Shown: in pieces, positions 10,786 to 21,806 of the stretch
Layout: the number at the start of each line of letters is the position of its first letter
Position numbering within the stretch: position 1 is the first letter of the stretch
From: Hyperoplus lanceolatus
Lineage: Eukaryota > Chordata > Actinopteri > Uranoscopiformes > Ammodytidae
NCBI GenBank assembly: GCA_026929865.2
Contig: CM049410.1
Coordinates: forward strand, 14,936,501 to 15,000,500
Reading direction: 5' to 3'
Length of the DNA stretch: 64,000 nucleotides
Notes under the pieces: model-generated
Seen by the model: the letters and a program-made list of their open reading frames with translations, nothing else
The model's database searches: none
Told to the model about the DNA's origin: nothing
Made by a program: the position numbers and the translations under genes

Positions 10786-11231
10786 ATGATGGACTATAGG
10801 ACAGGGACAGGACTGCTGCTTTTAACTCTCTGCTGGGCAGGTGAAGAGTTTCACTGATCTTGAGTTGAAGTTGTCTTGAAAAAATGTTACCAACTTATAG
10901 TAGATGACTATTTTTCTTGTTCATACAGGTGTTGATGGTCAGACTCTGACAGAATCTGAACCAGCCAATAAAAGACCTGGAGAATCCCACAGATTGACCT
11001 GTACAACCTCTGGATTGTCATTCAGTAGCTGGTGGATGGCCTGGATCAGACAAGCTCCTGGAAAAGGACTGGAATGGATCGCTACTGACGCTGGTGGCAG
11101 CAGCAAATACTACTCCCAGTCAGTCCATGGCCGGTTTACCGTCTCCAGAGACAACAGCAAAGAGCAGCTGTATCTGCAGATGAACAGTCTGAAGACTGAA
11201 GATTCTGCTGTTTATTATTGTGCTCGAGAGC
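10786..11231 (+). CDS. ighv: IGHV segment V8 (group A), intact exon, aberrant RSS
   Basis: Octamer ATGCAAAA 10706-10713. Leader exon 10786-10840 has a 6-bp tandem gain ([19 protein letters not shown]). V exon 10929-11231: framework 1 [15 protein letters not shown], then a body virtually identical to V7 ([18 protein letters not shown]), end CARE. Heptamer CACAGTG 11232-11238 and nonamer ACAAAATCC 11253-11261 are perfect for the group, but the spacer is only 14 bp (11239-11252): 9 bp are missing relative to V7. By the 12/23 rule this should impair normal rearrangement, so V8 is best called an ORF of doubtful function. Confidence 0.88.
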
Positions 11232-11261
11232 CACAGTGACTGGAGTAGCTGTACAAAATCC
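11232..11261 (+). other. RSS of V8 with 14-bp spacer
   Basis: CACAGTG, 14 bp, ACAAAATCC. All other complete V RSSs in the window have 22 or 23 bp. Length is closer to a 12-RSS than to a 23-RSS. Confidence 0.85.
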
Positions 11262-12192
11262 TACAGTACTTTGGGCTGGAGGAGCACAAGCACATCTTAT
11301 ATACCACTTTGTACCTTCCTTTCTATGAATGAGGCTATCACAATTGCAATACAAATGAAGACAACATAATGTCTGTAAAAGAAGTTGAATCTTATCTGCG
11401 TTATAATATGAGAGTGAAATTGAATGTTCCAGCTTCATTTATAAAAACACTAGAGGGCAGTCAGTGTCACTTTCCTCTCTTGTACTAAAAGGAGAAGCTG
11501 AGATATTTTCTTCTCATTCACTTTAACTGACACTGATGTAGTTCTGTCACAGCTTTTAGTTCCTTCCAGCTGTTTTCCTCTAGAAGCTTCTCTGTGCGTC
11601 TGTGTCTTCAAACATCTGCAGACACTGAAACCATTAAAAGCCTTTATGCAATTCCGCAAACCAGCAGACTAATACTCAAGCTGTCATGTTCCTGGCTGCT
11701 TTCACATCTTCTGTTAAAATAAACAGTAAAGTACAATGAGTCAGGACAAATACATGTCTTTAACTTCCAATATAAATAACCTTTTTTAACATGTTAACAA
11801 TAATGTAAAAACCTGAAATAATCTAAACATTGGAAGCAACTAAACTGTACGAACACATTTTGAATCATTTTATCCATTTGTTCATATGAAAACATGCTAA
11901 ACTCACTGTAAACACGGCTCATGGAAATCATCATTCTTGGTTGTTGCTTTTGTTTACATGGATGTACATCATCATTGTTATTGCAATGCTGATTTGAATA
12001 AATATGCTCTCCATTATTCATGATTCTTTTATATTCAGATTATGAAAATTGAGTTTTGATTTCAATTATATTTAATGTCATTACATTTAGGCTTTAATAG
12101 GCATGTTTTCACTCTGCAGACATGAGAACACTGAACAGACTCTCCTATTGGCTCCAGTTAGACCAACATTGATGCTTCATATGTTTGATTAT
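11262..12192. other. Intergenic spacer V8-V9
   Basis: No gene. Carries the conserved block at about 11500-11700, whose octamer has decayed to ATGCAATT (about 11646). The spacer aligns with 60806-61737. Confidence 0.55.
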
Positions 12193-12286
12193 ATGCAAAC
12201 TCACTGACCTTCCTTGTAACTCGGCTATAAAAACTTCCCGTCAGGCTTTCAGTGGAGTTCACAGCAAGTCACTGCCAACATAAACC

Positions 12287-12606
12287 ATGTTTCCTGTAGC
12301 TACGGTGCTGCTGTTAGCAGCTGGATGTGAGTCTCTCTGGATTGTCAAAGTTTTAGTAAACAGTTCCACTTCGAAGTTTAATTTGAGTTTTTTCTTATCA
12401 TTTTTCCCATTCTTTTAACAGATGTGAAGTGTGAACAGTTGACACAGCCAGCCTCTGTGACTGTGGGGTGGAGGTACCCTTCGTCAAAATAATGCTTTGA
12501 AGAACAAGTTCAGCTACAGCAGAGACACTTCTGCTGCAACAGTGACTATCAAAGGACAGAGTCTGCAGCCTGAGGACACAGCTGTGTATTACTGTGTACG
12601 TCAACC
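12287..12606 (+). pseudogene. ighv: IGHV fusion pseudogene V9 (group B 5' / group C 3')
   Basis: Octamer ATGCAAAC 12193-12200, TATA 12226-12233, leader exon 12287-12326 and the start of the V exon (from 12422, EQLTQPASVTV) are group B and closest to V32. At 12463-12465 (shared GTG) the sequence jumps to group C CDR2 (GGTGGAGGTACCC, as in V23) and continues to a group C end, VYYCVRQP, and group C RSS: CACAGTG 12607-12613, 23 bp, ACAAATATC 12637-12645. Framework 1 end to CDR2 is missing and the frame meets a stop soon after the joint. It sits at the edge of a segmental duplication. Confidence 0.9.
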
Positions 12607-12645
12607 CACAGTGATACAAACCACCAACAGGCCTGAACAAATATC

Positions 12646-13374
12646 CCAGCAGCACTCAACCTCACACATGTTGTAAAAGAATATTTAAATAATTCAAATA
12701 TTTACTAGAGTATATGAGGCCTGTTACATCATGGCAGAGAAGTTGTTGACTATTTAAATTACTTTTATAAGTACAAACCATAAATGACATAATTATGGTC
12801 TGAAAAAGGAACAACATGAAACAAATGTCATCAGACAATCCATTTGGCTGGATCATAACAAAATGAGCAAAAAAGAAATGTCCACAGATATGTGGTGGGA
12901 TGACAATTAAGCCATTTTTAGACAATGGTGATCAGAATAAAAACGTATCTATTATTTATTTATTATTTATGTATTATGATCTCATGTGCTGCCCTTTATG
13001 CTCAAATTAACTAATGATAAACTACTTCATATGATGATTCACGATGAATTTGTTTTGACTCGACATCATTGAAAATGAGGGTCACCCCTCAATTGATCTC
13101 TCAAGGATAAATAAAAGTTAAATGAAATGAAATGAAAATCATTTGCATAAACCTTGAATATACTGTATTTGCATGTGTATGTCTGCACAAAGACTAACAT
13201 TTTGTATTTTTACATTATGTGGTTATTTTGTTAATACTTAAAGTACAGTTATTATTGTACACTATTTAAAACATGTCTGAATAACATCAAAACAGCTGAT
13301 TTAAAGGGTTGACTTAAGTTACGTTTCATTTAATATCATCAGTCCAGCTGTTTCCTCCTTGTAAGGAGGAGTCA
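12646..13374. other. Intergenic spacer V9-V10
   Basis: No gene. Aligns with 30130-31436. It contains the empty site TTAA 13266-13269 for the piggyBac-like element present at 30701-31319. Confidence 0.6.
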
Positions 13375-13454
13375 ATGCAAAACTCAGATGTCTTCCTCCT
13401 CTACTTATGTGACTGCAGAGAGGAGGACAGAGAACAGTGGACACACATTTTAAC

Positions 13455-13892
13455 ATGATGGACTATAGGACAGGACTGCTGCTTTTAACTCTCTGCTGGG
13501 CAGGTGAAGCTCTTCACTGATCTGTTTTTACTCCCTTGTTTTAATTTGTGTCACAGGCTTATTTAACTTGGTGTTCTCTTATCCAGGTGTTGATGGTCAG
13601 ACTCTGACAGAATCCGAACCAGCGGTGAAAAGACCTGGAGAATCCCACAGACTGACCTGTACAGCCTCTGGATTCACATTCAGCAGCTATCCAATGAACT
13701 GGATCAGACAGGCTCCTGGAAAAGGACTGGAGTGGATCGCCTTTGTACACACAGGCAGTTCTCACTTCTTTTACTCCCAGTCAGTCCAGGGTAGATTCAC
13801 CATCTCCAGAGATGACTCCAGCAGTAAAGTCTATTTACAGATGAACAGTCTCAAGACTGAAGACACTGCAGTGTATTACTGTGCCAGAGACA
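13455..13892 (+). CDS. ighv: IGHV segment V10 (group A), intact
   Basis: Octamer ATGCAAAA 13375-13382. Leader exon 13455-13503, V exon 13587-13892. Framework 1 [18 protein letters not shown]1 [13 protein letters not shown]2 VHTGSSHF, framework 3 [11 protein letters not shown] (one residue longer than [11 protein letters not shown]), end [20 protein letters not shown] 13893-13899 (one change from CACAGTG), 23-bp spacer, ACAAAAACT 13923-13931. V20 is its interrupted near-twin. Confidence 0.92.
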
Positions 13893-13931
13893 CACAGCGA
13901 GAGACAGTAATAGGACAGCCATACAAAAACT

Positions 13932-15419
13932 ACTTCCTCAATTTACCACCACCATTAGAAACAGTCAAGTGACTCTGTATCATTTAGATAAAACTGTCTA
14001 TTAATGTGATACCCAAATTTACATTTCAATTAGTCAAAAAAACATCCATGTGATTTGTCACACACACATGAAATGGTTCAGAACAGAAGATTCCTGTCAG
14101 TGTATTAGCAAATTTAAGCACCACTGACACATGTACTTAAAGGAATACTTCACCCATACGGAACCGGCGTTCTATCATTATAAAATCGCTATTATGATAT
14201 AATGAATGAGGTTTTTCTTCCCTCAGTCTTTCATCAGTCTTCCCTTGGCCCAGCTGTCCTGTTAATCCTAACCTTACAGTTTGCACAGTTGTGACATCAC
14301 AAACTGTAAGGTTAGACAGTGAGACCATAAAACACTCTTTCTGCCTTTTCTCAGGCTAGGATGAACCGATTTTCAAAATGTTTTGCATATTTGTACTATA
14401 TAGGATCTCAGAGTTCAATACACCTTCATATTCCCACTGGTGAAGTACAGTAGGCCTTTAATGATTGGTTTTACATTTTGTGAGAAGACATTTCTGAAAA
14501 CATATTCATATTTATCTTCAACATAAAACAAAAGAAAAAGAAGACAATCGCAGTTTTTCTTACAAATAATGTTGTTTGATTAAAACAATTTATGAAAGAG
14601 GAGAACAGTGATTTTGAGGTGTAGAAGAAATGTCGCGATGATGGAATATTTAAGTTTACGATTACAAACAAAAGCAATTTACTTGAATCCTACATATATT
14701 TTGGGTGGATATACATTCTTCAAATAGAAAGATATTTTTTTTTGTTTCAAGTGAGTATAACATCAAGGTATTCTTGTCATGTTAATATAAAAAATATATC
14801 AATTACTATAGTTTTTTCTATATGCCAAACAGTTTACGTTTTTGCATTCTGTTTCAGTTCCTGATGTGAGCCACCAAGTTTCTCTGTATGTCTGTGTCTT
14901 CAAACATCTGCAAAGACTGAAACCATTAACTTTAGTTTATGCAAATCTGAAAACCAGCAGCATCAAACTGAAGTTTTCATACTATTTTGATCTTGTTCTT
15001 AATTTAAAACATGCTAAATACACTGTTCACATGGCCAATAGAAATCAACATTCTGGTTGCTCCTTATGTCTCCATGAGTGGTGGATGAGCACTCATTATC
15101 CTTGATTCATGTTTACCTTCAAATTAAAAATAGTAGTTATGATCCTTATTATTATTTTTGTTTACATTTTCCTAATGATATCTAAATCCTCATTACATCA
15201 TACAGTTTTAAGGCACAATTACAGTAGCAACGTTTAAAGTGGTTTAATTTCTGTTAATTCAGGAACATTTTCAAAATATTACAGTTGAGTCTAATATAAT
15301 TTTATATAAGGCATAGGTGACTTCCAGGCATGCTTTCACTCTGCAGATATAATAACACTGAACAGACTCTTCTATTGGCTCCAGTTAGACCAACATTGAT
15401 GCTTCATATGTTTGATTAT
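13932..15419. other. Intergenic spacer V10-V11
   Basis: No gene. Holds a TTAA-flanked MITE (14141-14457) and the conserved spacer block with octamer ATGCAAAT 14939-14946. The spacer aligns with 33754-37963 in the other copy, which has gained further insertions. Confidence 0.55.
14141..14457. mobile_element. TTAA-flanked MITE
   Basis: Bounded by TTAA at 14137-14140 and 14458-14461. Termini AGGAATACTTCACCC and, inverted, AGGCCTACTGTACTTCACC share the AGG...TACTTCACC core. No coding capacity. The paralogous copy at 33963-34900 contains a second element. Confidence 0.65.
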
Positions 15420-15513
15420 ATGCAAACTCACTGACCTTCCTTGATAATCAGCTATATAAACTTCCCGTCAGGCTTTCAGTGGAGTTCACAGCACATCACT
15501 GTCAACATAAACC

Positions 15514-15948
15514 ATGTTTCCTGTTGTTCTTCTGCTGCTGTTGGCAGGTGGATGTGAGTCTCTCTGGATTGTCAAAGTTTAACTAAAGAGTTCCACTTTG
15601 AAGTTTAACTTGAGGATTTCTAACAATTTTTCCCAAAATTTTAACAGGTGTGAAGTGTGAACAGTTGACACAGCCAGCCTCTGTGACTGTGCAGCCAGGT
15701 CAACGTCTGACCATCCCCTGTCAGGTCTCTTATTCGCTGGGCAGCTACTGGACAGCTTGGATCAGACAGCCTGCAGGGAAAGGACTGGAGTGGATTGGAA
15801 TGGAATGTGTTGGATGCACCAAATATTACAAAGATTCACTGAAGAACAAGTTCAGTATCGACTTAGACTCTTCCAGCAAGACAGTGACTCTAAATGGACA
15901 GAATGTGCAGCCTGAAGACACTGCTGTGTATTACTGTGCCAGAAGAGA
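15514..15948 (+). CDS. ighv: IGHV segment V11 (group B), intact, Cys pair in CDR2
   Basis: Octamer ATGCAAAC 15420-15427, TATATAAA 15453-15460. Leader exon 15514-15553 (MFPVVLLLLLAGG), V exon 15648-15948. CDR1 SYSLGSYWTA; CDR2 reads MECVGCTKYY, adding two cysteines three apart where sisters have MKYTGAS-type sequence. End [21 protein letters not shown] 15949-15955, 23-bp spacer, ACAAAAACC 15979-15987. Paralogue of V21. Confidence 0.92.
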
Positions 15949-15987
15949 CACAATAACACAAAGCATCAGTAGACCTGTACAAAAACC

Positions 15988-16813
15988 CCTCAGTGTCTGA
16001 ACACTAGTAACATGAAGCCACCAGAGGAGGAGCTATAAGACCACTAACCTTTTCACAAACAGTTCACTGAGGAAAACATATTTTTTATACAGTATAAAGC
16101 AATAAGATGGTGAAATCATTTATTTAAATAACATTATAGAGAAAGACTTCCATCATACACATTTTCCCGATACAACAATTAATCTCACATGAATGATGAC
16201 ATTGTGAACCTTTTATCAGTAACATATTGAACAGAGTACATGAAACCGTGATGAAGATCGTATCACACTGATGTCACACTTTATACATCTTTGAAGTTTT
16301 CTATGTGTAGATAAAAAAAATACTAGGAGAATCACTTCCTTTATTTTACTTGTTTGTCATTTTAATATTTTACAAAACAATTTCAATGTTACTCTGAATT
16401 GTTAATGCTGTTATTATTTAGATGGGCTAATGTTACATGCTAATTAAAACAGCATTACCGGTTTCAGAGAATCGGTCTGAATGTCACGGAGATGTTAAAA
16501 GCCATCATTTTAAATAATTACTTTGTATGTGGAGGCCAAATGTACATTCCACACTTCCTCATGCAATTTCTTTAGTCAAACACTATACAGAATAAATAAA
16601 AGGTGCTGTACACAAACATCTTTGAAAATTGACATGATATGTTGAGTTACAAATTCCTGATTGAAGTGAAAATTATTTTTAATCTAGCTGATTGTCCATC
16701 CATGTTAAATTCAATATCATATCAATAAATAGAGCATTTTTATTATTATCCAGCTTTGAGCAGAAGACAGCGAAACCATTCCAATGTTCTCTGCTCCCTG
16801 TGAGGAGGAGTCA
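15988..16813. other. Intergenic spacer V11-V12
   Basis: AT-rich, no gene. A spacer type repeated at 25516-27199, 38525-39493 and 62302-63214. The segment around 16661-16745 occurs in reverse orientation upstream of V33. Confidence 0.6.
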
Positions 16814-16893
16814 ATGCAAAACTCAGATGTCTTCCTCCTCTACTTATGTGACTGCAGAGAGGAGGACAGAGAACAGTGGACACACAGTTTAAC

Positions 16894-17339
16894 ATGATGG
16901 ACTATAGGACAGGACTGCTGCTTTTAACTCTCTGCTGGGCAGGTGAAGAGTTTCACTGATCTTGAGTTGAAGTTGTCTTAAAAAAATGTACCAACTTAAA
17001 GTAGCTGACTATTTTTCTTGTTCATTCAGGTGTTGATGGTCAGACTCTGACAGAATCTGAACCAGCAGTTAAAAGACCTGGAGAATCCCACAGACTGACC
17101 TGTACAACCTCTGGATTCACATTCAGCAGCTATGCTATGGCCTGGATCAGACAGGCTCCTGGTAAAGGACTGGAGTGGATCGCTAATATATACACAGGCA
17201 GATCTCCAACAATCTATTACTCCCAGTCATTCCAGGGTAGATTCACCATCTCCAGAGATGACTCCAGCAGTAAAGTCTATCTACAGATGAACAGTCTGAA
17301 GACTGAAGACACTGCAGTGTATTACTGTGCTCGAAGAGA
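16894..17339 (+). CDS. ighv: IGHV segment V12 (group A), intact
   Basis: Octamer ATGCAAAA 16814-16821. Leader exon 16894-16942, V exon 17030-17339 open throughout. [18 protein letters not shown]1 [13 protein letters not shown]2 IYTGRSPTI (one residue longer than in V10), [11 protein letters not shown], end [21 protein letters not shown] 17340-17346, 23-bp spacer, ACAAAAACT 17370-17378. The 3' end, RSS and framework 3 are of the V10/V20 subtype. Confidence 0.92.
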
Positions 17340-17378
17340 CACAGCGAGAGACAGTAATAGGAGAGCCATACAAAAACT

Positions 17379-18831
17379 ACTTCCTCTATTTACCACCAAA
17401 AATAGAAACATTGTCTATGTATCCCTTGTTTGATTAAACTGATGTGGGTCGAATTAGAAGAGTTTCCCTTGGAAAGCAATGTTTAGAATTTTTTTAAACA
17501 TCTTAACCCTCTTTCAAACAAAGCAAAACAAAGTTTCGATTGTCAAAAAAACAACCATGTGATCTGTCACACACACATGAAATGGTTCAGAACAATTGAT
17601 TCCTGTCAGCATATTAGCAAATGTAAGCACCACTGACAAATGTACTGTATGATTTTTTTTTATTTTTTTTTATTTTAAATATTTATTACATTTTTCACAG
17701 ATGGTACATACATGGTTACTAGGTCACAGGATACAGGAACACATAAAACAAATTCATAAATTTCATAGATTCAAATTCATGGATTTCATGGCGGCAGACA
17801 AGAAATTAATTTCCAACCTTAAAAAAATAAAAAATAACAATAAAAGACATTGATACATTGAGATGACATTTCTGAAAAAATACTCATATTTATCCGTAAC
17901 ATAAAACAAATGAAAAAGGAAGAAAATGGCACTTTTTCGGACAAATAATTTAGTTTGATTAAAACCATTTCTGAGAGACGAGAGCAGTGATTTTTAAGTG
18001 TAAAAGAAGTGGAGTGTAGATGGAATATTTAAGTGTCATTTTAAAAAAATAAATGTACTTGAATCCAATTTTGAGTGGAAATACATTCTTCATATAGAAA
18101 GTAGTTTTTTTTGTTTCAAGCAAGTATAACATCAAGGTATTCTTGCCATGTTTATATAAAACATTTATCAATTACCATAGTTTTTTCTCTACACTAAACA
18201 GTTTAAGTTTTTGCATTCTGTTTCAGTTCCTGAGCATGTGAGCCACCACATTTCTCTGTATGTCTGTGTCTTCAAACATCTGCAAAGACTGAAACCATTA
18301 ACTTTAGTTTATACAAATCTGAAAATCAGCAGCATCAGACCAAAGTTTTCATACTATTTACATGGTCCTGTTCTTCATTTAAAACATGCTAAATACACTG
18401 TTCACATGGTCAATAGAAATCAACATTCTGGTTGTTCCTTATGTCTCCATGGGTGCACATCCTCATTGTTATTGCAATCATTCTTTTAATGAATATGTTT
18501 TACATTATCCTTGATTCATGTTTACCTTCAAATTAAAAATAGCAGTTATGATCCGTATTATTATTTTTGATTACATGTTCTTAATGATATCTAAATCATC
18601 ATGACATCATACAGTTTTAAGGCCCAATTACAGTAGCAGCGTTTAAAGTTGTTTAATTTCTGTTAATGCAGGAATATTTTCAAAATATTAAATATTTAGG
18701 AGTCTGTAATATAATTTTATGGGTGACACCCAGGCATATTTTCACTCTGCGGATATAATAACATGGAAATTACTCTTCTATTGACCAACATTGACGTTAG
18801 ACAAACATTGATGCTTCATATGTTTGATTCT
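17379..18831. other. Intergenic spacer V12-V13
   Basis: No gene. A T-rich insert of unknown origin lies at about 17650-17850 relative to the V10-V11 spacer. The conserved block at about 18200-18350 has its octamer changed to ATACAAAT. Confidence 0.5.
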
Positions 18832-19038
18832 ATGCAAACTCACTGACCCTCCTTGTTACTCGGGTATATGAACTTCCCATCAGGCTTTCAGTGGAGTTCA
18901 CAGCACGTCACTGTCAACATAAACCATGTTTCCTGTAGCTATGCTGCTGCTGTTGGCAGCTGGATGTGAGTCACTGGATTTGTCAAAGTTTTAGTCAACA
19001 GTTCCACCAGTTTAAGTTGAATATTTGTTACAAAACAT

Positions 19039-19392
19039 TGAAGTGGATTTAAATAGCTATTCACCAGAGTTGCTGAGCAGATAGACTCTAAAGGTTGGGG
19101 TCACTGGGGAAGTAACGAAAACAATCTATGTAAGGACATGTGTTTGACTTGTTGTGATGAAACGATCTGTCTATTTGTAGAAGATTAAGACACGTGATAC
19201 ACCCCAACACACGATATAAGCCACTGTTCTGTAACTATCAAGAGGTGCCATGCGGCTCTCACTCTGCTATCCTCTGTATGTCTTCTGGAAACTCCTGCAA
19301 TAAACTTGGAACACTGATTCAAAGAGTCCAGTCTGATGCCTCTGTCTTTGTCAGCCTGGGGAACAATTCGGCTACAACAACATTGTCTTCTT
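19039..19392. mobile_element. Inserted sequence, possibly a solo LTR fragment
   Basis: Foreign to the V13 leader intron, which stops matching its relatives near 19038. It has an AATAAA signal near 19300 and a CA-rich end, reminiscent of a solo LTR, but target duplication and exact ends are not clear. Treated as an unassigned fossil. Confidence 0.3.
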
Positions 19393-19396
19393 TTAA

Positions 19397-20555
19397 AGCT
19401 CCCATATTATACACTTTTCGGTTCTATTATACACCATATTATATGGTCTTAGTGGTCCCTAATACGTTTTTCTTTAATTGTTTGCTGAAACAAACTTTCA
19501 GATAATTTATTGTACTATGCTGATGTTCAGCTAATCTCACAATGGCCTATTTTTTAAAAAAGAGCTGCAGCTCCCCTCGTAAATATACAATCTTTGAGCT
19601 CTAATAAAACTATATTATTACACGTGTTCGTTTCTTAAGAGGAAGAGAGGATGCAAAAATGTTGGAGGAGACGAGGGTAAAAAGTTACAATGGATGGTTT
19701 AATGAAAAAGTGATGTCGGCAGTTTACAGCTTATGCAGTAGTCAGATAGACAAAACGAGCAGCAAAAAAGAGAAAGTTTCCGGACTGCAGTTGATATTTA
19801 AACAGTTCAGTTATACATGTTATTGGATGGTTTAGCTTGTCATTCATCAAAATCATCCAATCTTCTGGCTCCTTGCTGACGAACCTGCCCTATGTGGAAG
19901 CCCTACGCTATCTTGCCGATGTTCCTCTATAGCAACATTGTTTCTACCCTATGGTCAGGTCTCCTGACGAGAGTTTTACAGAAGGCCATTGTGAAGAAAA
20001 AGATACATCCTTGCCTCAAGGTGTGGGAAAGTACATAAGGATTTTTCTACAAGTTGTGTTCTGTCTATGTCAGTTTACGAGTTTGTGCTTGTGACTTAAA
20101 GATTTTAGTTGACCTTATACATAACATGCTATCAATGTGCTCAATTGTTAGTTCGATTATATAAGATACATTGCGTAAATGCATTAATGATGGGGGCTAT
20201 TAGACATCATTAAAGTTTAGAAATTAAAATTCTAACAGCTCCCCCCGCCCCCTGTCCGGAAGCGAAGCCAGATACGCCTCGCCCTCTGTCTGTCAGGGCC
20301 GTGGACCAATAAGAAATAGGGGTGTGGGCTGCACAGTGGAAGCTTCTGGCTTTCCAGTTTGTGAGGTCAAAAAAGGGGAGAATTCTGACTGGAGTATATT
20401 GGGTGGGGGAGGGGTGGTGGTTTCAGAAAGGGGGAGAGTGAGAAAAGGAGAGTGTTATTTTTTTAATATTTTGGCAGTCTCTAGGCACACCGTGGACCCA
20501 TGGATATGTTATGTATAACACATTTAAAAAGTGCATTTAGCATAATATGTGACCT
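19397..20555. mobile_element. Non-autonomous TTAA element A in V13 intron
   Basis: Flanked by TTAA (19393-19396 and 20556-20559). Termini AGCTCCCATATTAT and, inverted, AGGTCACATATTAT. Target choice fits the piggyBac or Kolobok superfamilies. No transposase frame seen. It abuts element B and shares the middle TTAA. Confidence 0.6.
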
Positions 20556-20559
20556 TTAA

Positions 20560-21464
20560 AGCCACTACGAGTAACATGGCGTCCCCTTTGGACAAAAGCG
20601 GTAGTATTTTTACGACGCCCGCTGTCGCAAAGCTGTTTTCTAGCTCGTGCCAGGCGCGTGAGTGTGAACTGAGAAGGGAGCAATATAGTGCATGTCCATG
20701 TGTTGAAAGTGTGAGGACTCTTTTCGGCTCCGTGAGAGTGGTTTTGACACTGCATGAACTAATGCCAGTCACTGCCACACGCACCTGATTGCAATGAGTT
20801 GATGCAGCAGTGTCACCTAACTACTCTCTCTCACGGAGCTGAAAGATTACGTGTCCGACTCCTCACAGAAAGCGAATGAACGATAGACGGCAGTTAGTAT
20901 GGATCACAATGAGGTAATGTGTTTATGTTGTTGTAAATATTTACTATTTCAGATAATGGTTATCTGATGATGGTGAAGCAAAGCAAACTTTGTGTTAGTA
21001 CCAACCACTCATTCATTTAGGAGTAAACACTGCAGTCTAGTTTCGCTCTTGTGAAATTGTATACACGTTGCTTGGCAACGCCCTCGTCCCCCCGTAGCCT
21101 TTTCTGCATTGCATTTTCTTTTTTTTCTTTGTTGGTTCAGCCCCGTTATCAGTCATTATGACGAAAAATAACTGTAACAAACAAGGCTCCCGCTCCCCTT
21201 CCCTCACCTGGAGGGATAGGCTTCTCAATTCACGTTGCTGCGCCACACTGAAATCTGCGACCAATACGGATATGTGACCATAGAGCTTGCACGAGCGAAC
21301 CGAAAATCGGACTGGGTGTGCGACCAGACCAAAAGCAGTAATAAAAACTATTAAAAACGTCTTTCTTTGTACTGATGGTCTCGTTTGCTGTTAAAGGTAA
21401 TTTATGATTATCAGAGGAAACATGAGGCTGTTTAAAAGATATTTAAATGTTACTCGTAGCCGCT
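20560..21464. mobile_element. Non-autonomous TTAA element B at V13 splice acceptor
   Basis: Flanked by TTAA 20556-20559 and 21465-21468. Terminal inverted repeats AGCCACTACGAGTAACAT / AGCGGCTACGAGTAACAT (16 of 18 match). Sister genes have the empty sequence CTTTTAACAG at this point, so the target was the TTAA inside the leader 3' splice site. Confidence 0.72.
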
Positions 21465-21806
21465 TTAACAGGTGTGAACTGTGAGCAGTTGACACAGCCA
21501 GCCTCTGTGACTGTGCAGCCAGGTCAACGTCTGACCATCACCTGTCAGGTCTTTTATTCTCTGGGCAGCTATCGCACAGCTTGGATCAGACAGCCTGCAG
21601 GGAAAGGACTGGAGTGGATTGGGATGAGATCCGTATCCACCACATACTACAAAGATTTACTGAAGAACAAGTTCAGTATCGCTTAGACTCTTCCAGTAAC
21701 ACAGTGACTCTAAATGGACAGAATGTGCAGCCTGAAGACACTGCTGTGTATTACTGTGCCAGAGAGTCACAATAACACAAAGCATCAGTAGACCTGTACA
21801 AAAACC

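Larger units (their letters stand above)
18926..21767 (+). pseudogene. ighv: IGHV pseudogene V13 (group B), leader intron expanded by transposons
   Basis: Octamer ATGCAAAC 18832-18839. Leader exon 18926-18965; V exon 21472-21767. The leader intron is about 2.5 kb instead of about 95 bp because elements were inserted, the last ending at a TTAA four bases into the 3' splice region (CTTTAACAG). The V exon has a 1-bp loss in framework 3 (KFSI, relative to ATCGACTTAG in sisters), which shifts the frame. RSS: CACAATA 21768-21774, 23-bp spacer, ACAAAAACC 21798-21806. Confidence 0.87.

Noticed and set aside
19194-19505. 103-codon + frame
   Set aside because: Lies across the LTR-like insertion and the start of a TTAA element; no recognisable protein.
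20524-20788. Short frames on both strands within TTAA element B
   Set aside because: Overlapping on both strands with no known motif; non-autonomous element.
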